Part shown: in pieces, positions 34,494-46,026 of the stretch
How positions within the stretch are numbered: the first letter of the stretch is position 1
How the letters are laid out: each line of letters starts with the position of its first letter
From: Diphasiastrum complanatum
Taxonomy: Eukaryota > Streptophyta > Lycopodiopsida > Lycopodiales > Lycopodiaceae
Assembly: GCA_029204225.1 (NCBI GenBank)
Contig: CM055099.1
Coordinates: 69,297,349-69,361,348, forward strand
Length of the DNA stretch: 64,000 bases
Reading direction: 5' to 3'
Made by a program: the position numbers and the translations under genes
The notes under the pieces: model-generated
Told to the model about the DNA's origin: nothing
Database searches by the model: none
Seen by the model: the letters and a program-made list of their open reading frames with translations, nothing else

Positions 34494-35560
34494 CTAGAAC
34501 AACATCTGATGTAGAGGAATCAACAAGTGCAGCAAGAGCACGAGCCTGATCCGCAAGTAATGGTGTATGATAAAAGACATCAATAGGCTCTCATGTGGCC
34601 TCCTCAATATGACGACCATCCCACTGGACCAAAAATTGAATCTGTCGGCGACGTCGACTATGGTATAGACGAACCTGTAATATAGCAGATAAAAATGGAA
34701 ATAACTTTGGAGTAGTAGGAAACTCAGCATCACAAGGAGCGTCATCCTCAATAACAGCACGTAATAAACTGACATGGAATACATCACAAGCGCGTGTGAA
34801 AGCAAGAAGCTGTAAGCGATATGTAACTGGACTAAGAACCTCCAAAATGCGATAAGGCCCATAATAATGTGGTGCAAGCTTCTCAGTAGAAGCATGGCCC
34901 TGGACAAAATGATGACGTGCAAATCGTAGGCGTAGATAAAACATATCTCCAAGCTGAAACTCAACATGGCGGGGGTGACGATCTACTGAGGTCTGATAAC
35001 GCTATTGAACATGATGTAAATGAGAACTGGCCGGGGTAATAAGCTCTCGAGCACCTGATAGAAAAGATGCAAGTGTGACATATGTATCCTCAGGAGGGAG
35101 AGGAATGCTAGGTAAAAGAGATGTATAGCCATGGGATAATGAAAATGGTGAGACACCTGTGCTGGTACTAACAAAGCTATTATAGCTATACTCTGCTAAA
35201 CATAAATGCTGATCCCAATCCTTCCCTGAAGGAGTAACAAAATGGCGTAAATAATCCTCAAGGATCATGTTAAGGACCTCAGACTATCCATCAGAAGTAG
35301 AATGATAAGCAGAACCCATAAAAAGTTGTACATCCAATATACGCATAAGCTTTGTCCAGAATATAGATGTAAACTTACTATCCCGATCAGAAAGGATAGT
35401 ACAAGAAAATCCATGCAGGCGAAAAATCTCTGATAGGAACAAACATGCACACTGCTCTGCTGTGATAGTACTGCAGACTGGTATAAATTGTGCCTGTTTC
35501 GAGAACCTGTCAACTACCACCATACATGAATCGTGACCACGCTAGGTATGGGGAAGGCCA
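34494..35560 (-). pseudogene. Integrase and chromodomain of gypsy element B
   Basis: From right to left: MVVVDRFSKQAQFIPV, FRLHGFSCTILSDRDSKF (core Asp), FMGSAYHSTSDG, then DWDQHLCLAEYSYNSF (core Glu region), KLAPHYYGPYRILEV, DVFHVSLLRAV and a C-terminal chromodomain (IQFLVQWDGRHIEEAT). The chromodomain places B among chromoviruses, whose integrase targets chromatin marks. Frameshifts and a stop lie between the core blocks (around 35268 and 34983). The duplication breakpoint (35128-35131) falls inside this gene. Confidence 0.9.
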
Positions 35561-35689
35561 AGGATAAAGTCCATAGATATTAATCCACTGGCGATGAGGA
35601 ATAGGCCAACTCTGGAGCAAACCAGCAGATTTAGCATAAAAGTACTTATTACGAAGACAAAAAAGACAGGTACGAATAAGTATAGCAAG

Positions 35690-36790
35690 CTCATATTGAA
35701 GAGAGGTTGAGAAAACAGATAATGTAAAGACTGGTGATCAGTAATAATGTCAAATGGAACTCGATACAGATGATGACGTCACTTCTTAAGAGCATAGATA
35801 ATAGCAAGAAGCTCTTTTTCATGCACATAATAACGTTGCTCATAAGAGCGAAGACGACACGACTCATAAGCAATAATACATTGTGACTGGCGAAGTAAAG
35901 CACCCAAACCAGCATTACTAGCATCAGTCTCAACAATAAAATCTCAATCAAACTGTGGTAAACACATAACGACAGCATCAACAATAGCACGATGAAGAGT
36001 ATCAAACACTGACTGACAATCAAAAGTCCAAAGAAAAGTACTAGACTTCTTCAAAAGTGCATGAAGAGGAGCTGCAATAGTGGCAAAATGAGGAACTGGA
36101 CGACGAAGGTGAGTGGCTAACCCAAGGAACATACGAACATGATGAATATCAGTTGGTATAGGCCAATCCCGGATGGCTTGAACCTTATGAGGGTCCAGAC
36201 GAATGTGTCCATTACAAACAAGAAAACCAAGAAACTCAATCTCAGAAATAGCAAAAGAACATTTAGACAACTTAGCAAAAAACTGGTGATGTACAAGAAC
36301 TGAAATACAGAGGAAAGATGAGAAACATGCTCAACAAGAGACTGACTAAAAACAAAAATATCATCAAAATAAACCAAGATACAATGACCAAGAAGCGGAT
36401 GCATGACGTTATTCATCACATTCTGGAATGTAGGAGGGCCATTAGTAACACCAAAAAGAAACACATGAAATTCATATAAACCAAGATGAGTACGAAAAGC
36501 AGTCTTATGTTCATCAGAAGGGTGCATCCTGATTTGGTAATATCCAGAATGAAGGTCTATCTTGGAAAAGATTTTAGAGGTACCGAGCTATCAAAGAGGT
36601 CATCCATGTGTGGAATAGGGTAATGATTACGAATAGTCAACTTATTTAAAGCACGCGTACGATAATCAATACAAAAGAATTTGGTACCATCTTTCTTACT
36701 AACAAGGAGAACAGGGGCACCAAAAGGGCTGTGACTAGGAACAATGAGACCTTGATCTAACAATGCAATAATATGGAGCTCAAGCTCATC
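35690..36790 (-). pseudogene. RT and RNase H of gypsy element B
   Basis: Blocks in order: [20 protein letters not shown], the [18 protein letters not shown] region, EHKTAFRTHLGLYEF, FGVTNGPPTFQNVMN, HCILVYFDDIFVFSQSL with an intact DD, FLGFLVCNGHIRLDPHKV, then HFATIAAPLHALLKK and a damaged RNase H (36023-35691). Several frameshifts and stops. Confidence 0.9.
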
Positions 36791-36799
36791 ATGCTCAGA

Positions 36800-37770
36800 T
36801 CAAGACATATGATAAGGGGGACGGGAAGGAGGAGTAAAACTAGGACGCAAGTCAATATGATGGTTCACGTCACGTAATGGTGGTAGCGTCATAGGTTCTG
36901 AAAAGACAAAAGCATACTGATGTAATAAGTCAGAGACCACCTGAGGAACAACTGTTGGAGTAGAAACTAGAGGAACTGGTACTGTCCGCTGAACACATAA
37001 TAAGGCTGCACAATGAGCCTTCGGTAGGCTGCGAATAAACTGCTTCTCAGTAATCAACTGGAAGTCTCCCTGAGAATCAATGCCAACAAGTGAGTGTGTA
37101 ACTGCATCATGTACAAATGTCAATGTCTGTTGTGTCAAGTCCTGTGTAACGCCTCCAAGAGATGCAAACCAATCAGCACCAAGAATAAGATCATAATGTT
37201 CCATAGGAATAATGTAAAGATTTGTCTGTCTAGAAAAATCTCCAATGCGGTATGGTAAATGCTAAAACATCTGAGAACTAGGATAAGAACGGGAACTTGC
37301 AACCTCAACTGTGAGAGGCTGTGAAGCAAGAACAGGTGAAGCACGGATCTGACTAGTGACATAACTGCTAATAAAAGAATGAGTGCTGCCAGTATCAACT
37401 AAAGCAATATACTCACGACCTGTAATATATACACGTAACCGAGGACCAAGACGCCCTGTCCAAGTAGCATAGGCAAGCTGAGCATGGCAAGTAGCAAGAA
37501 GTAAATCAGTGGAAGGCTCAGAGGATAAGTCAGACTTATCAGAAATATGAATGTAGATATTGGAATCATTTGGAGTAGTACCCTCATGGTAAAACATAGC
37601 AGTAGTAGTAGAGAGAGGCTGACGAAAATCACGGGCAAAATGGTCAGGACTCTTACAACAAAAGCAAAGATGCTTCTGCTGAAGGTCAACGAACTCTGCA
37701 GACGTGTAACATTGGACAAAAATAGGTCAAGGATCTGGAGGACAAGGAGACGAGGGGACAATGGAGAGAG
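36800..37770 (-). pseudogene. Zinc knuckle and protease of gypsy element B
   Basis: Near 37640-37680 a zinc knuckle reads CFCCKSPDHFARDF, where the final Cys of CCHC is Phe (one base, TGT to TTT). Downstream, REYIALVDTGSTHSFISSYV has an intact DTG protease site (about 37340-37410), and YDLILGADWFASLGG (about 37150-37200) is the second protease block. The linker to RT carries DVNHHIDLRPSFTPPSRPPY. Confidence 0.85.
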
Positions 37771-38680
37771 CTAGAACAGAAGGGGCAGGTGTAGGGGTAG
37801 ACGTAGTGGGAAAAGATGAAACAGAAGGACGAGGTCGGGAGAAGCGGGAAGGAAGGGTGTCAGAGTACTTTTGCTGTAAAGTACTGGCAAGAGACATCGC
37901 CTCAACAAGTGTGGGAGGACGGAAGGAAGAAACATCATAACGTAAAGCACTACGAAGCCCAGCAATCTAACGAGAAATAAGTTCAGTGGGCTATAGATCT
38001 GTGAAAAGATAAGAAAGCTCCATAAACTGATCTGTATAAAAAGCAAGATCACTGGTCTGAGTGAGACTACAGAATGTATCATGTTGGTGATCGAGCCACT
38101 AAGGATCAATCATAGCATGACGGAGGTCGCAACAAAAAGTATGTCATAAATGGAGCCCTTTCCGATCAGGATCAGCTCTATAAACTTGCCACCACATGGC
38201 AGCGCGTCCATCTAAATGTAAAGCAGCCAACTGGATCTTCTGAGGATCAGTCTTAGGGTAGATCTGAAAATATGTGTCAAGCTTAGCAAACCAATTCTCT
38301 AATAAGTTCCCATCAGAGGAACCGGAATAGGTAGCAAACTATACCCTATCACGAAATTCTCGAGCAAAGTGTGGCTCAGGAAGTGGGGGACGTGAAAAGA
38401 AACCAGGAGGTGGGTTAGGTGGAATGAACGGTCCACCACTAGGCTGACTAGCAGAGAAAGATAGAAATCCAAATGGAGGGGGAGTCCCAAATGAAGGAAA
38501 AATAGGAGCTTTACTAGGACCATGAGGCTGTAAAGAATCAATTTGTGACTGCATAGTAGCAAAGCCGGTCATAACAGTATCGAAGCAAAGAACGAGGCCA
38601 AAAAGAGTCTCATCCATGCGATGAAACTGATCGGATAAGGTTTCTTGAGTAGTCTCACTCGGGGTAGGTGACTATGCCAT
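37771..38680 (-). pseudogene. Gag of gypsy element B
   Basis: A Pro/Phe-rich N-terminal frame (38617-38339) is followed in another frame by the gag core: FAKLDTYFQIYPKTDPQKIQ, then AALHLDGRAAMWWQVY (about 38190-38290), and FYTDQFMELSYLF (about 38010-38050). A candidate start near 38680 is followed at once by a stop. Multiple frame breaks show a dead gag. Confidence 0.8.
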
Positions 38681-39365
38681 AATGATAGTGGAAGGAATAG
38701 ACGAAAACTTGAGAGAGCGGACTCTTGTCATCACCCCAAATTAGTCTATTAAAACCACTATTATCACAACTAAGAAAGGACAGCAGTCAGCAATTGAAAA
38801 AAGTGAAAATGAAGGCTGTAAAAATGCGCTGGACAGCCAGGAGGCAAGTGACAAATTGGAATATCAAACGGAGTCGGAATTTCATGAAATTTAGTTGAGG
38901 TTGGGCGGTGGACAGCCTGCAAACAAGGTGTGAAAAATGGCTGTAAACAGAGACAAAAATGGACGAAAGTGACAAGTATGAAGCGGCTGGACAGCCTACA
39001 AACAAAAGTGAAGAGAGGGCTGAAAATGGAAGGAGGAACGGACAAAAGAGATGAGGGAATTGGGCATTGGAGAGCATGCAAACAAGCTGGAAATGGGTGC
39101 TGGAGGGTTGGAACTTGGGCACTAGAAATAATCTGTCCAAAATTTATTTTTTTTCTGGTCGCCAAATTTAGCGGAAGTACTTCCGCTAACTATCTGCTAA
39201 AGCTCCGCCAAGGAAAATGCTTTGATGGGAGCTGGTCCTCCTCCACACTGTGCTGAATGTTGTTGAAGCAAAGAAATGAAAGCCCTCAACAAAGAGAGAG
39301 AAATCAGCAAGGAAAATGGGCACCCAATCAGAAAATCAGATCTGAAATTCAGTAATCAGGAAAGT
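38681..39365 (-). other. Leader of gypsy element B with 22-bp palindrome
   Basis: Untranslated leader between primer binding site and gag. It contains the perfect palindrome at 39168-39189 (TTAGCGGAAGT and its complement). Open frames here are compositional. Confidence 0.6.
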
Positions 39366-39378
39366 GCTCTGATACCAA
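39366..39378 (-). other. Primer binding site of element B
   Basis: The minus strand reads TTGGTATCAGAGC, matching initiator-Met tRNA, directly after the LTR. Confidence 0.85.
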
Positions 39379-39710
39379 GTTATAAATAGAGCCACAACTG
39401 ATTTAGAGCTAAGCTATGAAAGCATCACATAAGCAAGACTTAAGCTATGAAAGCAGCACATAAGCAAGACTTAAGCTATGAAAGCAGCACATAAGCAAGA
39501 CTTAACCCTAGAAAGCAGGAAAGAGAGAGATTAAGGAGGCTAAAGAGAGAGATCAATATCATTAGCTGAATAACACATGACACAGTTTCCCTACTTATGG
39601 CCAAGAGGAAGCCCTAAAAGGAAGTTTCTGGTGGCTAGGGCCCAACTGGGAGGAAAAATAGTGCGCCCTCCAAGAAGACCCTCACTCTCCAGTAATATGT
39701 CCAAATGGCC
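39379..39710 (-). mobile_element. 5' LTR of gypsy element B
   Basis: Matches 34000-34273 and carries three 31-bp units (39412-39442, 39443-39473, 39474-39504) where the other LTR has two. It abuts the LTR of element A at 39711. Confidence 0.8.
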
Positions 39711-41340
39711 ATAGAAATACACAACATTCAAAGATAGGTATCTATGTGAGTCAAATTATCGAGTCAACAAGGGTCAAAGGAGAAACTCCTCGGCCTAAAT
39801 TGACTTGACTAGACTGATTGTAGAGTTTGACTATTGATGTGGCACCACTTAAAATGGAGCTAGTCATCTATACTAGCCACTCCCGCTATTGTGCAACTGC
39901 CTTGACAATGACTGCAGCTATGTCACCATTTGTTCGGATAGCTACAGCCACAACTGCCGCCTAAAAGAATGTAGGGTGTAGAGAAAGTTAGTGAGCAGCC
40001 CCTCCGCCTATCAAAAGGTATTAGAGCACAAGATAGAGATCTAACTAAATTATAGTTGTGACTTAGTTGCTCTCTAAGTCCAACATTACTCCACTCCTAC
40101 CCCACTAACTCTAACCACACAACAAATTCATAATAGTAGAGAGAAAGAGAGAAAGAGGGTAGAGAATGAGGGAGGTAGCTCATGCGCTTTTGATTCTAGT
40201 CTAATGGAAAAGCATTAAGAACATATAACCAAATAATAATTCCAAAAGATTAAGAAAATACAATCATTCACAAAGATGATTAGAGAAAAAAACAAGAGCA
40301 CATGAGAATGCTTGAATCACCATAATGGTAGAGTCTCTTCCTCTCTACTAAACATGTAAAATGAGTACAAGAGGTGCCTTTTTATTCTTGGGGAGGCCCT
40401 TCCCTTTGCTACTATTGGCTACTTCATTGAGGCAAGGATTGAGATCTAAGCCCTTTATAGAAAATACAAAAGATCCTAAGGTGCACAAAGTAGCACATCT
40501 CACCTACTACCATCTGACTTTGACTTCTAGCTTAAAACTTTGTAACCTAAACTTGGGCTTTTGTTACAATATTCTACACTTTACAAATGTACTCATTGGG
40601 TTATGGGCTTATGCACTCATGATGCCATGACCCTCACACCTATTTTAATTTCTCAAAAAGTGGTTTTTATTTTTGATGGGCCCATTCATTTATGTATACA
40701 TATTTCTCACAAAAAAAGACTGACATCCATGCCTACTAGCCACTTGGACGGTGACATCCACTACCTCAGCAAGATCTGCATCGGACAACTCGTCGTCTCT
40801 ATGCCATTTTGTATGTATATCCGCACAACTGTACATTGGATGATGATGATGATGATGATGATAATGTTAATTGTATTATTTATTCATAGTTAAACACTGA
40901 AGATGCTTTTGTACATTGATTCTTGTTTTCAGATAAATAGTTAGAATAAGCATTACAAAACCAAGATAGTTTTCAGGAATGCAGTTTTGTCTACAATTGT
41001 CTTGTGCTCTATCATTTACTGACTTGTATTCTCCATACCTTTCTAAATTGAATCATCATCTTGTTGTGTTCAAATGGTTTTCAATATGCATGCAATGCTT
41101 TCTTAATCGTTCTGTCTGATTTCTCTTATTGTTTTTTCTGAATTGTCTGTCTTACTTATGCAATATCAATTGCAAGACTTTATGGCTGCCTATGAAATTG
41201 ATACTATCGATTCTAACAATTTCAAAGTTAGGATCAGTTGAGTCTTTCGACTCACTATTATGATCTGATTTGATACATGTAGTGCATGCACCAAGGAATC
41301 GACCATAACTCCATCATCTCGTTCTCAATTCCTAGCATAT
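39711..41340 (+). mobile_element. 5' LTR of copia element A, interrupted
   Basis: The 39711-39970 part matches 57320-57565, and 40700-40900 matches 57575-57750, so this and the piece at about 57305-57770 are one LTR family. A foreign piece (about 39985-40695) splits it. A decayed primer site (ATTATCAGAGAC near 41340) and copia gag follow. A (GAT)n run lies at 40843-40864. The left LTR end is probably truncated against B. Confidence 0.7.
39985..40695. mobile_element. Insertion of about 0.7 kb in the LTR of A
   Basis: Absent from the corresponding point in the right LTR (around 57567). It includes GGTATTAGAGCAC at about 40016-40028, which resembles an initiator-Met primer site, so it may be a fragment of another LTR element. 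A-rich edges prevent calling a target duplication. Confidence 0.5.
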
Positions 41341-41399
41341 TATCAGAGACAAATATGGCCTTAGAGCTATATTTATAGCTCACAACAATAATCATTACT

Positions 41400-42001
41400 A
41401 TCACTTAGACTAACTTTCACATGGATTTCCAAAGCAAGGCTGGCCCCATCGTGGACAAACTCAATGGTTCCAATTATCACTTGTGAAAATTTAAGATGAA
41501 AACAATGCTAAAGAGTCATTGCAATATTGTTGTAGGAGGAGTATCGAAGGAACGGATCCTCTAGTTTCTCAAATGTCGTCTCTCACGCCCTCTACACAAA
41601 TGCCATCGACCAAGAAGAAGCTATTCTACAAATACTGTAAATGAACCAATACATGAGATTAAAAAATTGCTGAATATTAAAGGCCAAGAACAACAATAAA
41701 AGACAATCGAATCAACAGACAAATGCAGCTACAAAGGCATTTTAGCCTAGTCAAGAAGTGGATCATGATGTATTTATGACAAATCATTAGAAAGCATCAA
41801 ACGACAACTCCTCAATTTTTAATTATGGAGCCACTCAGCATATGACCAGCCACATCAGTTGTTTCGAGTTCTATGTGCCTTATAGTACCAAAAGGTACGT
41901 TCACCTAGGTGATAATAGCACACATGTTATCAACGATGAGAGCACTATGAGATTAAGTTGTTCGAATGATCGATTCAAGCTACTATTGAATGTCCTTCAT
42001 G
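41400..42001 (+). pseudogene. Gag and protease of copia element A (5' half)
   Basis: Near 41440-41510 the gag start reads IVDKLNGSNYHL, then KFKMKTMLKSHC, the typical copia gag opening. Near 41815-41845 the protease site reads FNYGATQHMTSHIS where DSGA is expected, so the catalytic Asp is Asn. The frame runs to LHV at 42001, where element G is inserted. The coding sense resumes at 54491. Confidence 0.85.
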
Positions 42002-42492
42002 TGTGAAAACATACTTGATGGATTTCTAAGATCTTGACCAAATTTGGATGCACATCTAGATTTGATCAACAACAAAAATGACATTTTACACACTAAGAAT
42101 CAAGATATCTTGAGAAATACACATGAGATGGACATAAAATCAAAAGAAATAAATCCTCCACATAAAATGAGAATAAAAAGATACTTTCTCCATGCTAGTA
42201 CTATTATTTATCGCTACTAAAATTTCATTTGCCCAATTGTCCTAAATAGTAACTTCTTGGTACTTCATCAAAAAACCTAGAAATTCTAGTCTAGATGCAA
42301 TGTATGAATTCTAGCCAATTAGAATGGGTCCAAATCCGACTTCATCTATTTATCTACTTCCCAAAAATATTAAAAACACTATTTAGGCGATTATTGACAA
42401 ATATAAATCTGTCTCTAAGTTGAAATTTCATGTTGGCCTCAAAATTGCCAACATAGGGGTAGATCACAACTAAACTAGTTGAGTTTTTCACA
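42002..42492 (-). mobile_element. 3' LTR of G, with polypurine tract at its edge
   Basis: 491 bp, ends TGTGAAAAC...TTTTTCACA. The minus strand just upstream reads GAAGAGGGAG (42502-42493), the polypurine tract. It is shorter than the 53851-54485 LTR, which has about 130 extra bases near 53940-54070. Confidence 0.85.
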
Positions 42493-42502
42493 CTCCCTCT
42501 TC

Positions 42503-43742
42503 AACTAGTTTCAGCATAGATTTAGATAGAACTCCAAGAGAGGTTCTATGCTTCATAAAGAAGTCTTTCCCCAATGCTTTGGTGAAGATGTCAGACATAC
42601 ACTCCCTTGATGAGACTGTTGAAGCTTCACCTCCTTTGCCATGTCTTGTTCTCTCACAAAATGATAAGTCATTTCAATATGCTTGCTCCTTGCATGAAAA
42701 AAGAATTGCTTGCCAATATTTGGGCTGAAAGGTTATCACAAAAGATGATTGGACTCTCTGAAAAATCCAACAAGTGAAAATCCATTACCATCCTTTTAAT
42801 CCAAAGAATCTCCTTTGTGCATGAAGTCAAGGCTTTGTACTCGGCCTCACTAGAAGATAACGTGTTGCTTGTTTCTTCGACATCCATGAGATAGCTCCAT
42901 CACCTATGAAAATAGCATGAGAATTTATGGATTCCCTATCTATTTGATCTCCAACAAATTCCAAATTTGAAAATCCATACAAGTTAGGTGATGATCCTAG
43001 AAATAATGCCAAAATCTCTAGAACCCAAGATGTACCTCAATACTCTCTTGCCTAGCTTCCAATGCTCCACACTAGGATCATGAATAAATTGACTTAATCT
43101 ACCAACACAATATCTAAGATCAGGTCTTGTGATGGTTAGGTATATGAGTGAACCAACTAGCTTCCTATAGAGAGGTCTTGTGATGGTTAGATATATGAGT
43201 GAACCAACTAGAGAGTAATGTACTCGAAGGATCTTTCATTACTTCTTATAGTGAGCTTTACATTTGACTCCATTGGTGTATCACAAGATTTAGCATCTAC
43301 CATATGAAATATTTTTAGAATAGAATTAGAATACTTCTCTTGACAAACGACAGTAGATTGAGAAGTTCTAAATACCTATATTCCCAAAATATAATGTAAA
43401 AGACCAAGATCATGCACATCAAACTCTTTTTTAAGTGCAATCTTGATATCATCAATATGTTGATTGTTGCCTCCCCATCCACAAAGACTAGAATAATGGT
43501 AATGTCATTTTCAAAATATCTATAGTAAAGTGAATGAGCATACTCACTCATCTTGAAATTTTGAGAAAATAAAAAGATGTTAAGCTTAGCATACGTTGCA
43601 ACTCATTGGTGCTTGCTTAAGTCCATACAAACTCTTTTGTACAAAACACACATGATTAGGCTTGCCATGTGAAATGTAGCCCTTGGGTTGCTGCATAAAC
43701 GCCTTCTCCTCAAGATCACCATTCAATAATACATTTGTGATA
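42503..43742 (-). pseudogene. RNase H and RT C-terminal part of copia G
   Basis: From right to left: LLNGDLEEKAFMQQPKGY, then SLYGLKQAP, a damaged catalytic region (ILVFVDGEATINI where YVDD is expected), VGDQIDRESINSHAIFIGDG, and SWMSKKQATR followed by SSEAEYKALTSCTKEILWIK. Stops and frameshifts are frequent. The right side is cut by the CACTA element in the middle of RT. Confidence 0.85.
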
Positions 43743-46026
43743 CACTACAAGAATTGTCGCAATTTTCGATGGGATTTTCGATGTGGAATCGCGTTGTAAT
43801 TTTTTTTGAATCGACACGGGCGTCGAAAAATGTGTCGCTATAAGGTCGTCGGAATCCGTTGCATTTAAAATCCGTCGAAATCCGACGCCATGCCCAAAAT
43901 CGACAACCAGATGGTAAAAACATTTTTCGGAGAACATGTCACGTGGACGTCGGATTCTGACGGCCCGACCACGTGTACGTCGGAATCCGACGTCCACGCG
44001 AAAAAAAAAACCTAAAAAAAAGAAAAAAGATTGCCACGTGGCCTAGCCGTCGTAATCCGATGTCCATGTGGAAAAACCTCTTGAAAAAAAAAATTTACTT
44101 TTTTTTTCCTGCCACGGATTCCGACGTCCACGTGGCCGGGCCGTCGGAATCCGACGTCCATGTGGCAAAAAAAAACTGTGAAAAATCATGTAGTACTACA
44201 TAGCAATTAACCTCTTACAATCGTTTCAAACATGCAGAATGAATATTTAGATCAACTATGATTCACAATATTAATCAAGTCACTAATACACTACGAACCC
44301 ATTCGTTAACTGGTATGGAAACTAGCATAATTGCAACCAAACATACTCCAATCGACAGGAATTTGAAGTGCATATGAAAAATAAATGATTGTGAAAAATG
44401 ACATAGATGAAACGAACTGAAAATAGATTAAGCCATACCTATTTCTGAGTGCATATGCATGTAGCCGGAAAGCGAAGAAGTGCTAGTGATGAATGCTTCA
44501 TTTGATTCTACTATGTTTGTTACTTTGTCCTTTGCTAGGACAGAACTGCTCTCAACTAGAACAGCCATGAGGGCTCCCATTGATAATAAATCAGTGGGGT
44601 CGTTGATAGACCAGCTTCAGACAACAGTTGCAAGCTCCCTTTTCATGGTCATGAAGGCTTAGTTAGCTGAGTATCTGATATGATAACTAGCTTAGTGATG
44701 GCTTTCCTTCATATCTAATACTCATAGGCGTAGTGAAGGCTTGCAAAGTAGTAGCAGTGATGGTCAGATGTATTGTAGAGGTAGCGAAGTTAATAATCAC
44801 ATCTCTCAACTCTCTTTTGGAAATCAGCAATAATCCTTCAGTATTTTGGAAGTCAATGTTCAATTCCTCAACGGCTATAATGTAATTGAATGGTTAGATG
44901 GCTCACTCATCTAGCAACGATGGTAGGCCAGCTCTCCAAATATCTTGCAAGGAAAATTGGGTTCTAACTCACAAAGCAGAGATAATTAAGCACCCCATAA
45001 CCAAGATATCTCAAGCTTTCAAAGAAGATAGTGAGTCAATGGCACTGTTCAAAGTTCATTTTGAGTTCTGATTTTCAACAGAAATGCCATCATACTGAAC
45101 ACGCTTTACTAGCTTTCTCTAGCTAATATTTCATTTTACATGTATCAAGCAACGATGGATTACCCTTTATGGCTCGATAGGGAGTAGCAACAAGATAGCC
45201 ACACTGGATAAATCAGTGAGAAAAAGTGGTAGCTCTACCTCTTTGATGGTGGAGCTGGTTATGGTCTTCATTCAAACCTCAAGAGCTCTCAGTCTCACAC
45301 TATTTCACAAAGAACATAACATTGAAGATAAACCCTAAAATTTACAAAGAACATAATATTAAATCAAACTCTTCTATCTATATTTTCTTGCTCTCTCTCA
45401 TGTCTCTCACAAACATCCTTCTGTTTCTCTCTCATTCGCTCATGATCATAAATCACTAAGACACATATTTGTGTTTAACTACACAAAATATACAATACAA
45501 GAAAGATAGTGTACAAGAAAAAGTTACAAAGAAAGAAATCTTAGTTGCACATAACAAAATAAAAGAATCGTATATGGAATGAGACAAATGGAATTAATAA
45601 AGTTGAGAAGAAGCGCCAAAAGACAATCTCCAACAATCTCCTGCAAGAATAAAAAATAAGAAAACCCTAGACAAATGACGCGGCTTTGAGAATTTGGTCA
45701 CGGACGTCAGATTCCGCCATCGGTATTATCCATTAGAATCCGACGTCCGCTTTGTGTTTTTTTTTATGCACAGATAGGTGACATCATCCATTTAAAAAGT
45801 TGCAGTCTTCGAAATGGGATGTCGAATTCCAACATTTTTATTGGTTGTCAGAATCCGACGTCCGTAAAAAAAAAAAATTTGGCAGATTTTTTTTTCCGGC
45901 AAATTTTTATTTTTTATTTTTTTGTGTCAGATTCCAACGTATTATTATGTCGGATTCCGACGGATTATGAATTTCTTTTGAATCTGTCGGAACCTTGTGT
46001 CGGAAATCACGCATTTTGTTGTTGTG
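43743..46026. mobile_element. Non-autonomous CACTA (En/Spm-like) element with 3-bp TSD
   Basis: Left end CACTACAAGAATTGTCGC, right end GCGTATTTTGTTGTTGTG-like (minus strand CACAACAACAAAATGCG). 3-bp duplication ATA at 43740-43742 and 46027-46029. Both subterminal regions (43800-44170 and 45700-46010) carry many near-palindromic units around CGTCGGAATCCGACG, often next to CCACGTGG. Such subterminal repeats are where En/Spm-type transposase binds. No transposase is present. The 44200-45650 interior is unrecognised. It splits the RT of G cleanly. Confidence 0.9.

Larger units (their letters stand above)
27749..35127. repeat. Tandem duplication, unit 2 (7379 bp)
   Basis: Second copy of 20370-27748 in the same orientation. 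On its right it continues without a break into the rest of element B, so this copy preserves the original right-hand context, while unit 1 preserves the original left-hand context (LTR C). Confidence 0.95.

Noticed and set aside
20370-35131. Reading the two 7.4-kb units as LTRs of one giant element
   Set aside because: Units contain parts of three different elements in both orientations and lack LTR ends, primer site and target duplication.
38770-39256. Frames of 100-130 codons in the B leader
   Set aside because: Located between primer site and gag where coding is not expected; no homology and both strands open.
40361-40893. Frames of 89 and 110 codons
   Set aside because: They fall across the 0.7-kb insertion and the LTR of A and include the (GAT)n run read as poly-Met; no domain.
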